Notes: generated by a model from the letters alone, not told the origin. A stretch of DNA of 64,000 bases from an uncultured Pseudoalteromonas sp. (GCA_947493455.1 CANLRB010000002.1:248001-312000), one strand, 5' to 3'; positions 1-9,685 are shown, counted from the first letter of the stretch. Translations and numbers: made by a program.

Positions 1-1323
1 GGACAAAGGAACACGGATGGTGCGACGTTAACTCGATTAGCAGCGGATAATCCTGAAGTCATGGATTATTTAGGTCGCTATATGAACCAGCATGTTGAAG
101 CAGGTAACCGATTACGTGAAAACCTTCCAATGTATCAGCGCTTGCTACCTGATGATAATCAGGCGTATGTGGCCGCAGCTATGGAGTCTTTAACCTATAG
201 CAACTCCTCAACGCCCGCTGAACGAGACAATGATTATCAAGCAGCAATGACTGTTATGGCCATGGCTACCGGAGCCGATTTACGATCAATTCAACCGCGC
301 TCTAATGAAGGCTTGTCATCAGCTGCACCTACTTTTGGTGGCACTCAAAGCCAAGTGGTATCGGGTGTATTGGGCGGCTACGAGGATGCTGCAACTGTTC
401 AAACGCAGTTCAACTCAGCTCAATCAGCTTACCAAGCCAATCTGTCTGGTGTTGATGGGCAACTAAATACACATCAACAACAAGCCCAGCAGGCCGTAGC
501 TTCTGACACAAGTACCTATCAATCTGAACTAAACAGTGCAGCTGGCTCTCAGTGGCGATCTCGCATTATGGCTGATGATAGCGGAGTCTCTGGTGCTGAA
601 ATGTTCTTTAACAGCGCCAGTGCTATTGGTGATTTCAGTGGCAAGCATACTGATGCAGCACTGCATACCTTGAATCATTTTGGCGAAGATTATGAGAGTT
701 ACAAAGAACAGGCGCTTGAAGATCCTGGCTCACGAGGTTTCTTGCACAATGCTACGGTGGCCAGCAAATCAACATGGGATGGCTTAAAAGCAGCCGTTGA
801 CGCAGGAACCTCTTTGGAAAACCCATTGACGGCGTTTAATGATGCATACAGTGGATCGAGTTCGCAGTATGCCTCCGAAGTAAACTGGGGCACTAAATCT
901 GAAGCCATGTTGGCTGGGGCATTTGGTGCGGCAGTTAACAATCGATATGGTGAGTTCTTAGAACAGTATGCCGATGATTTTAAACAGGAAGCATACAGCG
1001 AAGGGCAGAGAATGGGATTGACCCCGATTCAAAGTCAAGTGTTCGCTCAAGCTTTCAATGAAGGTTTGGCGGGGCGTGTATTCAACTCTGAAGACTCATC
1101 GAGTTGGTCGCCTGAGATGCTTGGCCTAAGGGAGCAAATGCTAAATGAGTATCGTCAAAAGGATGAGAGTGGCGCTTACATCCCCGACAGTGTGTCCGAA
1201 GAAGATAAAGCATTTGTGGATAAGCAGATTGCAGTGATCTCAAATGCATCCCTTGCGGGAGATTATGCTCAGAACAACTTGATCGATATTAGGGCCTATA
1301 ACCAGGCATCAGGAAGGAACTGA
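1..1323 (+). CDS. traG: TraG, conjugative transfer/mating-pair stabilisation protein, C-terminal part
   Basis: The frame is open from base 1, so this gene starts before the window and only about 440 C-terminal residues are visible; the first in-frame ATG at 61 is internal. The visible part is soluble, rich in Gln, Ser, Ala and Asn, with alpha-helical stretches and no membrane segments, as expected for the long C-terminal domain of SXT/R391 TraG (about 1190 residues). TraG is an inner-membrane protein of the F-like type IV secretion machine that acts in mating-pair stabilisation and is the target of entry exclusion; the exclusion-determining part lies upstream of what is visible. The assignment leans on context: it is followed by the small membrane gene and setCD, exactly as in SXT-type elements. 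A hairpin terminator follows directly. Confidence 0.85.
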   Translation, partial: GQRNTDGATLTRLAADNPEVMDYLGRYMNQHVEAGNRLRENLPMYQRLLPDDNQAYVAAAMESLTYSNSSTPAERDNDYQAAMTVMAMATGADLRSIQPRSNEGLSSAAPTFGGTQSQVVSGVLGGYEDAATVQTQFNSAQSAYQANLSGVDGQLNTHQQQAQQAVASDTSTYQSELNSAAGSQWRSRIMADDSGVSGAEMFFNSASAIGDFSGKHTDAALHTLNHFGEDYESYKEQALEDPGSRGFLHNATVASKSTWDGLKAAVDAGTSLENPLTAFNDAYSGSSSQYASEVNWGTKSEAMLAGAFGAAVNNRYGEFLEQYADDFKQEAYSEGQRMGLTPIQSQVFAQAFNEGLAGRVFNSEDSSSWSPEMLGLREQMLNEYRQKDESGAYIPDSVSEEDKAFVDKQIAVISNASLAGDYAQNNLIDIRAYNQASGRN

Positions 1324-1333
1324 AAATAGAAGG

Positions 1334-1365
1334 TAGCCAGCTTGTGGTGAGCTGGCTATTTTTTT
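1334..1365. terminator. Terminator between convergent traG and small membrane gene
   Basis: A perfect 9-bp stem (tagccagct, 1334-1342, and agctggcta, 1350-1358) with a 7-nt loop is followed by seven T residues on the plus strand. It ends traG transcription. It overlaps the stop codon of the leftward membrane gene by three bases and could work weakly in that direction too. Confidence 0.85.
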
Positions 1366-1811
1366 GGCCTTTTGGGGAGGATAGATGAGCGACCATCTGC
1401 AAATTCGTTTACCCAGTACCAATATTTTTTTTCGCCCAGGCTTAGTTCTCGACCGGTATCTTTCAGTTGTCTTTGAAATAAATGGATTAGTCCGCTTAAG
1501 CCTAAGAAAGCTAAACCGACACATAAAATTGCCCAACTCGCTTGCCAATATGCGATTGCTACAAACACTAAGGTGATGGTTATAAGGCCGATAGAACTAG
1601 CAGTTGCTTTGAATCCCAAGTAGCTGAAAAAAACGATGGTGCAAATCAGAAATGGCAAAGCCGCTAACTTGGCAAATGCCGTTAATATTTCTGATGGAAA
1701 AAAATGAGCCGCGGCCAAAGTCGCCAGAAAAAGCCCCAGTGATATAAACCAGCAGCGTGCTGGTAAAGATTTAAGTAAGTTTGTCATCTTCTTAGTACTC
1801 TCAAAGTGCAC
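1356..1811 (-). CDS. Small polytopic membrane protein of SXT/R391-type ICE (s079-like position)
   Basis: A 151-residue hydrophobic protein with four likely membrane segments (about residues 23-39, 47-65, 73-90 and 93-112) and a short polar, basic C-terminal tail. No enzymatic motif is visible. It sits convergent to traG and 33 bp downstream of setC, where SXT-type elements carry the conserved gene s079 of unknown function; that correspondence is from position, not from alignment. The GTG at 1811 has no Shine-Dalgarno; an ATG at 1787 (ninth residue) is an equally good or better start and would give 143 residues. It may be co-transcribed with the setDC operon. Function unknown. Confidence 0.65.
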   Translation of the reverse strand: MHFESTKKMTNLLKSLPARCWFISLGLFLATLAAAHFFPSEILTAFAKLAALPFLICTIVFFSYLGFKATASSIGLITITLVFVAIAYWQASWAILCVGLAFLGLSGLIHLFQRQLKDTGRELSLGEKKYWYWVNEFADGRSSILPKRPKK

Positions 1812-1844
1812 AGACGGTGCACAATCAAATCATGCATCAGCATG

Positions 1845-2378
1845 TTAGTTCTCAAAAAGTGCTCTAGTGGTTTGCTCGGCCATAATCTCACACACAGGGC
1901 ATTTAAGCTGAATGCGCTGTTGTGATACCGTCAAATACAGACTGCCGCATCGACACCGGTGTAAGGATGCAAGCTGTGATCTTAAATCACGAGCTAGAAC
2001 CCAACCTTCATTGATGGTCAGTTTTTTCCAGGGGATCTCAGCTGGAAGATCTGCTTCTTCTCTTGCAACCAAATACGCATCGTAAGCCTTCATCAAAGCA
2101 TTGATATTTAATTGCTTGTAGACATTATCACCACCAATATTGACATAAAGCGCCATAAGCAGGGAGCCTTCAACTAATGCTCTTCTGCTTTTGACGATGG
2201 CATCAGATTCTGGCAATTGACCAGGACAAGGTGACTTGCCAGTCACTTCTTTATGGAGCCTTCTGATAATGTGGATTGGCAAACCTGTATCGAGCGCGAT
2301 AATGGTTGTTCGAAATCCGTATTTAATAAGCAGCGAGGCTCGGGTAAATAGCTCACTTTTGGACAGGTTATCAATCAT
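1845..2378 (-). CDS. setC: SetC, FlhC-like activator of ICE transfer
   Basis: A 177-residue FlhC-family protein. In SXT/R391 elements SetC and SetD form a heteromeric class II activator that turns on the transfer operons, int and xis. The C-terminal part carries four cysteines (C142, C144, C160, C163; CRCGSLY and CPVC), matching the four-Cys zinc site of flagellar FlhC, and the helical region around residues 95-140 resembles FlhC. Its start overlaps the setD stop in an ATGA (2375-2378), so the two are translationally coupled. It is the last gene of the leftward early operon under SetR/Cro control. Length agrees with SXT SetC. Confidence 0.93.
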   Translation of the reverse strand: MIDNLSKSELFTRASLLIKYGFRTTIIALDTGLPIHIIRRLHKEVTGKSPCPGQLPESDAIVKSRRALVEGSLLMALYVNIGGDNVYKQLNINALMKAYDAYLVAREEADLPAEIPWKKLTINEGWVLARDLRSQLASLHRCRCGSLYLTVSQQRIQLKCPVCEIMAEQTTRALFEN

Positions 2379-2674
2379 GCATCCCCCTTGTTGTTTAGGG
2401 TTGATAATAAATAAGCGATTCTTGGGATACCTGTGCCTTTGCTCTTCACCATCTCAATCAGTTGGCTTTGGTTACCCCTTGGTTGAAACAGCATGAATGA
2501 TGAGGTCGCCACTCGTTGCAGGTCGTCAACACCGGCATTAATCAGTGCATCAACCACATCGCGTGTAAGTCCAAAGCGCAAGACCGCCTCTTGCGGATCA
2601 ATTCGCGCTAATTCGCGTGCTGCGTGTAGGTACGCCAAATTTAATTGATAGAAGTCTTGTTGATTGGTTGTCAT
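2375..2674 (-). CDS. setD: SetD, FlhD-like activator of ICE transfer
   Basis: A 99-residue FlhD-family protein, shorter than E. coli FlhD (116). The pattern Q-LNLAYLHAARELARID followed by AVLRFGL and an F-L-F strand is the FlhD core (compare INLSYLLLAQRLIV). With SetC it is the master activator of conjugative genes; SetR repression keeps it off until DNA damage. It is coupled on both sides by 4-bp ATGA overlaps: with the transglycosylase upstream (2671-2674) and setC downstream (2375-2378). Confidence 0.92.
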   Translation of the reverse strand: MTTNQQDFYQLNLAYLHAARELARIDPQEAVLRFGLTRDVVDALINAGVDDLQRVATSSFMLFQPRGNQSQLIEMVKSKGTGIPRIAYLLSTLNNKGDA

Positions 2675-3219
2675 TGACGGACCTCCAGTTCATGTAAAAT
2701 ATTGCGATAGATAGAAAGCACTCTTTGCCCATACCAGCGTGCACGCTCTTCGTTCCAACTGTGATAGCGGCCTATGCCAAGCTCTAAATCGTTTGGTGAA
2801 GACTTGATTGCTTCGGCCAAAATACTGGAGCCGACAGTAAGGTTGGTGATGGGGTCTAGCAGTTCTGCTGCTGAGCTCACCCGATGTCCGTGCCAATGCA
2901 AATTGATTTGCATAAGGCCAATATCGAGCTGGTATTTTTCACTCTCTTGCAGTGCTTGGTTTAACAGTTGCTCTGCTTCTGTCTTAGATTTGGCGTAGGT
3001 TGCATTTGAACCATTGCGAATTGCGTATGGCCATGGACTAGTCATGTTGAGACCACGATGTGAGGCGGACTCAGCCAAGGCAACGGCGTAGAGCATGACT
3101 GGATCAATACCAACACTTTGTGCTGCTTTTTCCCACTGATAGCCCGGAAACGCATAGACTGAAGTGCTTGCGGACATGGCTATCACTAGGGCAACGGTTT
3201 TTGCTTTAATCGTTTTCAT
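2671..3219 (-). CDS. Exported lytic transglycosylase (SLT family) of the ICE early operon
   Basis: A 182-residue soluble lytic transglycosylase. A signal peptide covers about residues 1-23 (cleavage after VYA). The SLT fold follows: catalytic Glu50 in ALAES, the GLMQIN motif at 101-106, AELLDP at 118-123 followed by N126, and a late Tyr in GRYHSW (150-155). Such enzymes open peptidoglycan locally so the transfer apparatus can be built. SXT-type elements carry one between setD and the replication-like genes. It overlaps the upstream gene by 14 bp and setD by 4 bp, so its expression is tied to the setDC activators rather than to the tra operons. Catalytic residues look intact. Confidence 0.85.
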   Translation of the reverse strand: MKTIKAKTVALVIAMSASTSVYAFPGYQWEKAAQSVGIDPVMLYAVALAESASHRGLNMTSPWPYAIRNGSNATYAKSKTEAEQLLNQALQESEKYQLDIGLMQINLHWHGHRVSSAAELLDPITNLTVGSSILAEAIKSSPNDLELGIGRYHSWNEERARWYGQRVLSIYRNILHELEVRQ

Positions 3220-3868
3220 TTTTGTCCTCTAATTGATTTCCGAGAAGCGCCTGAATGGCTTTCGGGCTTATTCTTTTCAAAGGCACTGCGCTAAAATTGG
3301 CGATGCCTCTCGTGTAAACTTGTGCCGCTTTTGACCAGTCACCCACGGCAACAGGCGCTTGCATATCAAATCCTTTTTGCTGGTTCTGATGGTCTGCAAT
3401 ACCCTGTAATAGCCTTGGGTATTCACCCACTTCGTCCCGCAGCAAGTAAGCCTGGTAGCGTGTTAAAAACTCTTTTTGCTTAAAGGGGTATTCCCTGTCG
3501 TCAACCTTGCAGAGTTCAACCCATCCCCCCATGTCTGAAATAACGCGGTGAATAAACGCATCGTCAAACATCACGGATGTCCAAGCGCCAACCTGACGAA
3601 CAGCCTTGTCAACTTTGTTCCAAGCAACCATGGCTCTTGAGCCAGAGTTGCCATCGATATGCTTGATGACGTCAGCGGGCTTTGGAAAAAATTGCCCAGT
3701 ATCCGGGGATTGAATATGCCGAGTCAGACCGATTCGCACTTCTTCAATGCTGTAAGCACGAAGGGCTTCAAATGCGATGGATAGCAATTGCGGTGATACG
3801 CTTTTGCCATACATGGCCCAAGCTGCTCCCCAAACTTCAGCAAACTCGCGTTTATCAACCTCCTGCAC
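3206..3868 (-). CDS. ICE early-operon protein, lambda P/DUF6475-like (possible helicase loader)
   Basis: About 220 residues. The N-terminal half (FAEVWGAAWAMYGK, then LRAYSIEEVRIGL and a QFFPKPADVIKHI segment) resembles phage replication P/helicase-loader-like proteins of the DUF6475 type; this is family recognition only. The start is uncertain: a GTG at 3868 has a good Shine-Dalgarno (cctccc on plus, 3878-3883, 9-nt spacing) and overlaps the upstream gene by 14 bp, the same overlap seen with the gene downstream. An ATG at 3934 would add 22 residues, has no ribosome site and would overlap by 80 bp. I prefer 3868. Its position is that of s083 of SXT. Function in the ICE is not known. Confidence 0.7.
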   Translation of the reverse strand: MQEVDKREFAEVWGAAWAMYGKSVSPQLLSIAFEALRAYSIEEVRIGLTRHIQSPDTGQFFPKPADVIKHIDGNSGSRAMVAWNKVDKAVRQVGAWTSVMFDDAFIHRVISDMGGWVELCKVDDREYPFKQKEFLTRYQAYLLRDEVGEYPRLLQGIADHQNQQKGFDMQAPVAVGDWSKAAQVYTRGIANFSAVPLKRISPKAIQALLGNQLEDKNEND

Positions 3869-4724
3869 TTGAACGAACCTCCCGAATACCTGGTCCGGCC
3901 CAGCTTTCAGCAATGCGGCGATTGCTTTCTTCAATATTCAATTGGTGATTGCTGCCCTTTAGGCTCGTCGATGATTGCTGTACTTCATCAATGCGAACGT
4001 ACTCGTCTTCCCATTGCCGGTTTAAAAGCCAGTTATGTGGCATAGGGGTCTTAGTCCGATCTTGATACTGCAATCGGTTGTCTCGTTGCTCTTTCCAGCG
4101 TGTTAGCACTTCCAAGGCGAGTTCATGGTCTTCATTGAGGCCCATGCGTAACCATTCTTCTTTGGCTTTCGCTTTTTTTTCTTTGCGTATTTGTACATCC
4201 CAGAAGTCTTCAAACTGTATGTAGTCAACAGTTTTAACTGTTGGTTTATTGCTTCTCTCAGAGTCATCCGACCGTTGAGAGTCCCTTACCGGGTTGCCAT
4301 CAGGCATAAACAATGATGAAAATTCTTCTGGTAGCCGAGCTTGAAAAGCGGCAAGAGATTTCAAAAGCGATGCCATACCAACGAAGTCGGCAGGTACATC
4401 TTTAAGCAACCGAAAGGCTGCTTTACCTTGGTTCGGGTTTTCGATTGGGTTGTGCTTCAGAAAGCTCCGAATCAAAGTCCAACCGGATTCCTCGCAACGA
4501 ATGAGGAACTGATCTTGTTCTAACTCCTTTAGAGCCTTGGCAACCTGTTGCTCATCCCAGTTCAAGTCAGAAGCAACGTAACCAATCGGCAGTCGAAAGC
4601 AGCCAAGCAAATTACAATGTGGGCATGTAAGCAAATACAGTCCTAGCAACTTCGCTGAGTCACTCCAGGACAAAACGTTTTGCTTTAGCCAAAAGCGGGT
4701 ATAGACCTTGCCATAGTCACGCAT
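3855..4724 (-). CDS. ICE early-operon winged-helix, phage replication O-like protein
   Basis: A 289-residue protein. The first 100 residues look like the winged-helix N-terminal domain of phage replication organisers: R-F-W at 10-12, then KLLGLYLLTCPHCNLLG, ASDLNWDEQQVAKALKEL and a beta wing FLIRCEESGWTLIRSFLKHNP. A polar linker (about 130-170) and a basic, Trp-rich C-terminal half (about 175-250) follow. It has four or so Cys/His residues near 34-42 without a clear metal motif. It is the second gene of the leftward operon after the Cro-like repressor, at the position of s084 of SXT, and precedes a P-like gene, giving a lambda-like cro-O-P layout. Function in the ICE is unproven. Confidence 0.7.
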   Translation of the reverse strand: MRDYGKVYTRFWLKQNVLSWSDSAKLLGLYLLTCPHCNLLGCFRLPIGYVASDLNWDEQQVAKALKELEQDQFLIRCEESGWTLIRSFLKHNPIENPNQGKAAFRLLKDVPADFVGMASLLKSLAAFQARLPEEFSSLFMPDGNPVRDSQRSDDSERSNKPTVKTVDYIQFEDFWDVQIRKEKKAKAKEEWLRMGLNEDHELALEVLTRWKEQRDNRLQYQDRTKTPMPHNWLLNRQWEDEYVRIDEVQQSSTSLKGSNHQLNIEESNRRIAESWAGPGIREVRSSAGG

Positions 4725-4779
4725 GGAGGAACTCGCTTTTGTGTTTACGTAAAATGCTGACCATTATTTGCCCTTAATC

Positions 4780-5031
4780 CTACTGGTTACTGGCTTTCAG
4801 CTCGCTTGGGCATTCGGGATAGATGTCCGGTCTTAACTGAGATCGGGTTACCTGTCCTTGCGTAGCTTGTTCGATGGGTAAAACGAATTCAGCGGGAACT
4901 CGCCCTGATTTATTCAACCAAAACCAGACGTTTTGCTGTTTTGAGTTGATGGCTCGTGCTAATGCTGATTGCCCGCCGACCAAGTCAATGGCACGGCGGA
5001 GATGTTTTTGTGTCGTGTTGAACACTTCCAT
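4780..5031 (-). CDS. Cro-like (YdaS-type) repressor of the ICE
   Basis: An 83-residue single-domain repressor. A helix-turn-helix spans about residues 17-40 (GGQSALARAINSKQQNVWFW) in the arrangement of Cro/YdaS-type antitoxin-like repressors. In SXT/R391, the Cro-like protein CroS is the first product of the leftward promoter and competes with SetR at the shared operators to allow full induction after DNA damage; this gene sits in the same place, directly left of the operator region and divergent to setR. It heads the operon containing the O-like, P-like, SLT, setD and setC genes. Confidence 0.85.
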   Translation of the reverse strand: MEVFNTTQKHLRRAIDLVGGQSALARAINSKQQNVWFWLNKSGRVPAEFVLPIEQATQGQVTRSQLRPDIYPECPSELKASNQ

Positions 5032-5042
5032 ACCGTCTCCTG

Positions 5043-5137
5043 TTACAATAATAACTGTTACAAGATTGAATGTTACAGTTTAAACTGTAGATTAGTCAAC
5101 AGTTAAAATTGTTGAAAGGCTACAGTTTTATTTGTAG
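5043..5137. promoter_or_regulatory. SetR/Cro operator region with four 18-bp dyads and divergent promoters
   Basis: The 117-bp gap between the Cro-like gene and setR holds four related 18-bp dyads: 5043-5060 (ttacaataataactgtta), 5073-5090 (ttacagtttaaactgtag), 5097-5114 (caacagttaaaattgttg) and 5120-5137 (ctacagttttatttgtag). The second has a perfect 14-bp palindrome. Centres are 30, 24 and 23 bp apart. SXT is known to have four SetR operators at this place. The heptamer tgttaca also recurs at 5041, 5056 and 5071, exactly 15 bp apart. Confidence 0.85.
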
Positions 5138-5148
5138 AATACGGGCTT

Positions 5149-5796
5149 ATGAAAACTTTATCCGAACGACTAAACCATGCCTTGCAGCTTACTGGGGTGA
5201 CTCAGTCTGAGTTGGCTCGTCGCATTGGTATCAAACAGCAGTCGATCAGCCAGATTTGCTCTGGTAAATCGGCTAGGTCTCGTTACACCATGCAGATCGC
5301 GGAGGCGCTTCGCGTGAATGCTCATTGGCTCGCCACAGGTGATGGCGAGATTGGCTTGGGGGTCGGTAATGTAGAAGTCGGGCCTGACATTAAGGGAAGA
5401 ATTCCTCTCATTAACTGGGTTCAGGCCGGTGATTGGACTGAAATAGCGGAGGGATTTGCCCATGAAGATGCTGAGGAGTGGCGTGAAGTCACTGGGAAAG
5501 CACATGAGGGTTGTTTCGCACTTCGCGTAAAAGGCGACAGTATGGAAAATCCAAGCGGAAAAAAATCCATACCTGAGGGGGCAGTGATCGTTGTTGATCC
5601 TGAGTTACCTTATTCTTCAGGTTCATTGGTTGTTGCGCGTTTGGATGATTCGAAAGAAGCAACCTTTAAGCAGTTAGTTATTGATGGTGAACAGAAGTAC
5701 CTAAAACCTTTGAACCCGCAATACCCTGCAATACCGATCAACGGCAACTGCACCATCATCGGTGTAGTACGACAAGCTATCATCGATTTTTGGTAG
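5149..5796 (+). CDS. setR: SetR, CI/LexA-like repressor of ICE transfer
   Basis: A 215-residue repressor with an N-terminal helix-turn-helix (about 17-38, TQSELARRIGIKQQSISQIC) and a C-terminal S24 peptidase domain. The self-cleavage site is Ala93-Gly94 (WVQAGDW); the catalytic pair is Ser131 (KGDSMENP) and Lys174 (EATFKQL). RecA-stimulated self-cleavage after DNA damage releases the divergent operon and so setDC. Length equals that of SXT SetR. It is the rightmost gene of the element and reads toward prfC. All residues needed for SOS-type induction are present, so the element looks inducible. Confidence 0.95.
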   Translation: MKTLSERLNHALQLTGVTQSELARRIGIKQQSISQICSGKSARSRYTMQIAEALRVNAHWLATGDGEIGLGVGNVEVGPDIKGRIPLINWVQAGDWTEIAEGFAHEDAEEWREVTGKAHEGCFALRVKGDSMENPSGKKSIPEGAVIVVDPELPYSSGSLVVARLDDSKEATFKQLVIDGEQKYLKPLNPQYPAIPINGNCTIIGVVRQAIIDFW

Positions 5797-6052
5797 CGAA
5801 GGAATTTGTGGTTTAGCCACAGTTGTTCATGAGCTGAAGAAGCAACGATTGCAAACAGCTACAACTGAGCATTGGCGCACGCTGAGAGTAAATGGTAACC
5901 GATTAGATAACCATTGATTGTTTATAAAGTCAAGATCAGCGAAAATAGCGGCCAATTACGATTAACACGACGGATTTGACAAGCGAAGAACTGAAAATAG
6001 AGTACTTCCAAAAGTGTGTACAAATCCGTGTACAAACTAAAAGAATTTATAC
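5797..6052. other. ICE right terminus: non-coding stretch supplying the prfC promoter
   Basis: No convincing gene lies in these 256 bp. A small hairpin (ttgtgg/ccacag, 5808-5824 region) follows setR. Near the right end the nonamer gtgtacaaa occurs twice, at 6016-6024 and 6028-6036, 12 bp apart, the spacing expected for integrase/Xis arm sites or a regulator dimer. Because the element replaces the native upstream region, transcription of prfC must start here or read through from setR; in SXT the element is known to bring a new promoter and 5' end to prfC. Confidence 0.6.
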
Positions 6053-7642
6053 ATGGCAAACCAAGATTTTCTTAATGAAATCAATAAGCGAAGGACCTTT
6101 GCTATCATCTCGCACCCGGATGCGGGTAAAACAACGATTACCGAAAAAGTATTGTTGTTCGGAAAGGCTTTGCAAAAAGCGGGTACGGTGAAAGGCCGTG
6201 GCTCTAACCAGCATGCAAAATCTGACTGGATGGAAATGGAAAAAGAACGTGGTATCTCCGTGACCACGTCAGTGATGCAGTTTCCATACAATGACCGCTT
6301 GGTTAATCTACTTGATACGCCGGGACACGAAGATTTCTCTGAAGATACTTATCGTACCCTAACCGCTGTTGATTCGTGCTTGATGGTAATCGACGCCGCC
6401 AAAGGTGTTGAGGATCGAACCCGTAAATTAATGGAAGTCACACGTCTTCGTGATACGCCAATTGTTACTTTCATGAATAAGTTAGACCGTGATATTCGCG
6501 ATCCGATGGAAGTTATGGATGAAGTTGAAGATGAATTAAAAATCGCCTGTGCACCAGTTACTTGGCCGATTGGGTGCGGTAAAGAATTTAAAGGCGTGTA
6601 TCACATTCATCGCGACGAAACGATTTTGTACCAAACAGGTCAAGGTCATACGATTCAAGAAAAACGCGTGATCAAAGGGCTTGATAACCCTGAGCTTGAT
6701 GCAGAAGTAGGTGATGAACTTGCTGAATTATTGCGTGAAGAACTTGAGTTGGTGATTGGTGCATCGCACGAATTTGACCAAGAATTGTTTTTAAAAGGTG
6801 AACTAACACCTGTTTTCTTTGGGACAGCACTCGGTAACTTTGGTGTTGACCATATGCTAGATGGCTTGACTGAATGGGCTCCTGCGCCGCAACCGCGCCA
6901 AACTGACGTGCGTGAAGTTGTTGCTGACGATGAAAAGTTTTCTGGTTTTGTATTTAAAATTCAGGCCAATATGGATCCGAAGCACCGTGACCGTATTGCA
7001 TTTATGCGTATTGTATCGGGCAAGTACAGCCAAGGCATGAAAATGGATCATGTTCGCATTGGTAAAAAAGTCAGTATTTCTGATGCGGTGACCTTTATGG
7101 CGGGTGATCGTGAGCGCGCAGAAGAAGCTTTTGCTGGTGATATCATTGGTTTGCATAACCACGGCACGATTCAGATTGGTGACACCTTCACACAAGGCGA
7201 AAAACTCAAGTTCAGCGGTATTCCTAACTTTGCGCCAGAATTGTTCCGCCGCATACGTTTAAAAGATCCACTTAAACAAAAGCAGTTGTTGAAAGGTTTG
7301 ATTCAGTTATCTGAAGAAGGTGCGGTACAGGTATTTAGACCGCTGCAAAATAATGACTTAATTGTAGGTGCTGTGGGTGTACTTCAGTTTGACGTGGTCG
7401 TAGCCCGTTTGAAAGCGGAGTACAACGTCGATGCAATGTATGAAAGCGTGAATGTTGCAACGGCGCGTTGGGTAACCTGTGGCGATGCTAAAAAGTTAGA
7501 TGATTTCCGTCGTAAATGCGAAGTGAACTTGGCGCTCGATGGTGGCGACAATTTAACTTACATTGCACCAACTCGCGTTAACCTTAATTTATCAATGGAG
7601 CGCTACCCAGATGTTGAGTTCCATCAGACGCGCGAACATTAA
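6053..7642 (+). CDS. prfC: Peptide chain release factor RF3 (ICE-hybrid N-terminus)
   Basis: A 529-residue translational GTPase that recycles RF1/RF2 from the ribosome after termination. The G1 loop is HPDAGKTT, G3 is DTPGHED, G4 is NKLD; domains II and III follow with the RF3-typical run to the C-terminal FHQTREH. From [10 protein letters not shown] onward it closely follows E. coli RF3, but the first ten residues ([10 protein letters not shown]) differ from the usual chromosomal start, as expected for the hybrid 5' end created by SXT/R391 integration. No strong ribosome site is seen (aagaatttat before the ATG). The gene is intact, so insertion has not destroyed RF3. Confidence 0.97.
   Translation: MANQDFLNEINKRRTFAIISHPDAGKTTITEKVLLFGKALQKAGTVKGRGSNQHAKSDWMEMEKERGISVTTSVMQFPYNDRLVNLLDTPGHEDFSEDTYRTLTAVDSCLMVIDAAKGVEDRTRKLMEVTRLRDTPIVTFMNKLDRDIRDPMEVMDEVEDELKIACAPVTWPIGCGKEFKGVYHIHRDETILYQTGQGHTIQEKRVIKGLDNPELDAEVGDELAELLREELELVIGASHEFDQELFLKGELTPVFFGTALGNFGVDHMLDGLTEWAPAPQPRQTDVREVVADDEKFSGFVFKIQANMDPKHRDRIAFMRIVSGKYSQGMKMDHVRIGKKVSISDAVTFMAGDRERAEEAFAGDIIGLHNHGTIQIGDTFTQGEKLKFSGIPNFAPELFRRIRLKDPLKQKQLLKGLIQLSEEGAVQVFRPLQNNDLIVGAVGVLQFDVVVARLKAEYNVDAMYESVNVATARWVTCGDAKKLDDFRRKCEVNLALDGGDNLTYIAPTRVNLNLSMERYPDVEFHQTREH
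6083..6125. other. Probable attR junction of the SXT/R391-type ICE in prfC
   Basis: SXT/R391 elements integrate in the 5' end of prfC by recombination at a 17-bp shared site. The protein changes from element-specific to conserved RF3 sequence at about residue 11 (bases 6083-6090), so the core lies somewhere in this range. The exact 17 bp cannot be fixed without the other end (attL), which is outside the window. Confidence 0.65.
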
Positions 7643-7783
7643 GTTTTATGTCATAAATTGACGGGTTGTGTAGCACTCGTCATTTTAGCTCTGCTGTGCA
7701 TAGTTGCCTGTGGGGCTTAGCAAAAAAATAAAATTACATGGCTTGGTTGAGTCGAACGCCAAGCGGTGATTAACAGGAAATAG

Positions 7784-9529
<1,746 letters not shown>

Positions 9530-9560
9530 CCTACTGCATATGCTTCGTTTTGACTGCGTT

Positions 9561-9642
9561 GCATAAAGCTTTTTACCGAATCACATACATGAAGTATGCT
9601 CAGCGGCTAAAAAGCTTTATGCGCCTTGTCAATTTCTCGCCT
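9561..9642. repeat. Interspersed hairpin repeat, copy 1 (15-bp perfect arms)
   Basis: Perfect 15-bp inverted arms at 9561-9575 (gcataaagcttttta) and 9608-9622 flank a smaller inner hairpin (catac/gtatg, 9584-9598). The right side continues with ccttgtcaatttctcgcc (9624-9641). This resembles the small palindromic intergenic repeats scattered in gammaproteobacterial genomes; it has no coding content. Confidence 0.8.
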
Positions 9643-9685
9643 ATTTGTAGGTGATTTAGCAAGGCCTTCGTATGCCTTTTTATTC

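Noticed and set aside
699-941. Leftward open frame inside traG
   Set aside because: It is antisense to a clear coding frame, without ribosome site or recognisable domain.
5041-5137. Possible CRISPR or iteron array
   Set aside because: Only short dyads of a repressor-operator type; no repeats and spacers of CRISPR size.
5976-6191. A 71-codon plus-strand open frame overlapping the start of prfC
   Set aside because: It is out of frame with prfC and has basic, low-complexity content; the frame shows no ribosome site. It is a shadow of prfC and its leader.
6857-7195. 112-codon open frame antisense to prfC
   Set aside because: Arises from the strongly coding prfC strand; no domain or start signal.
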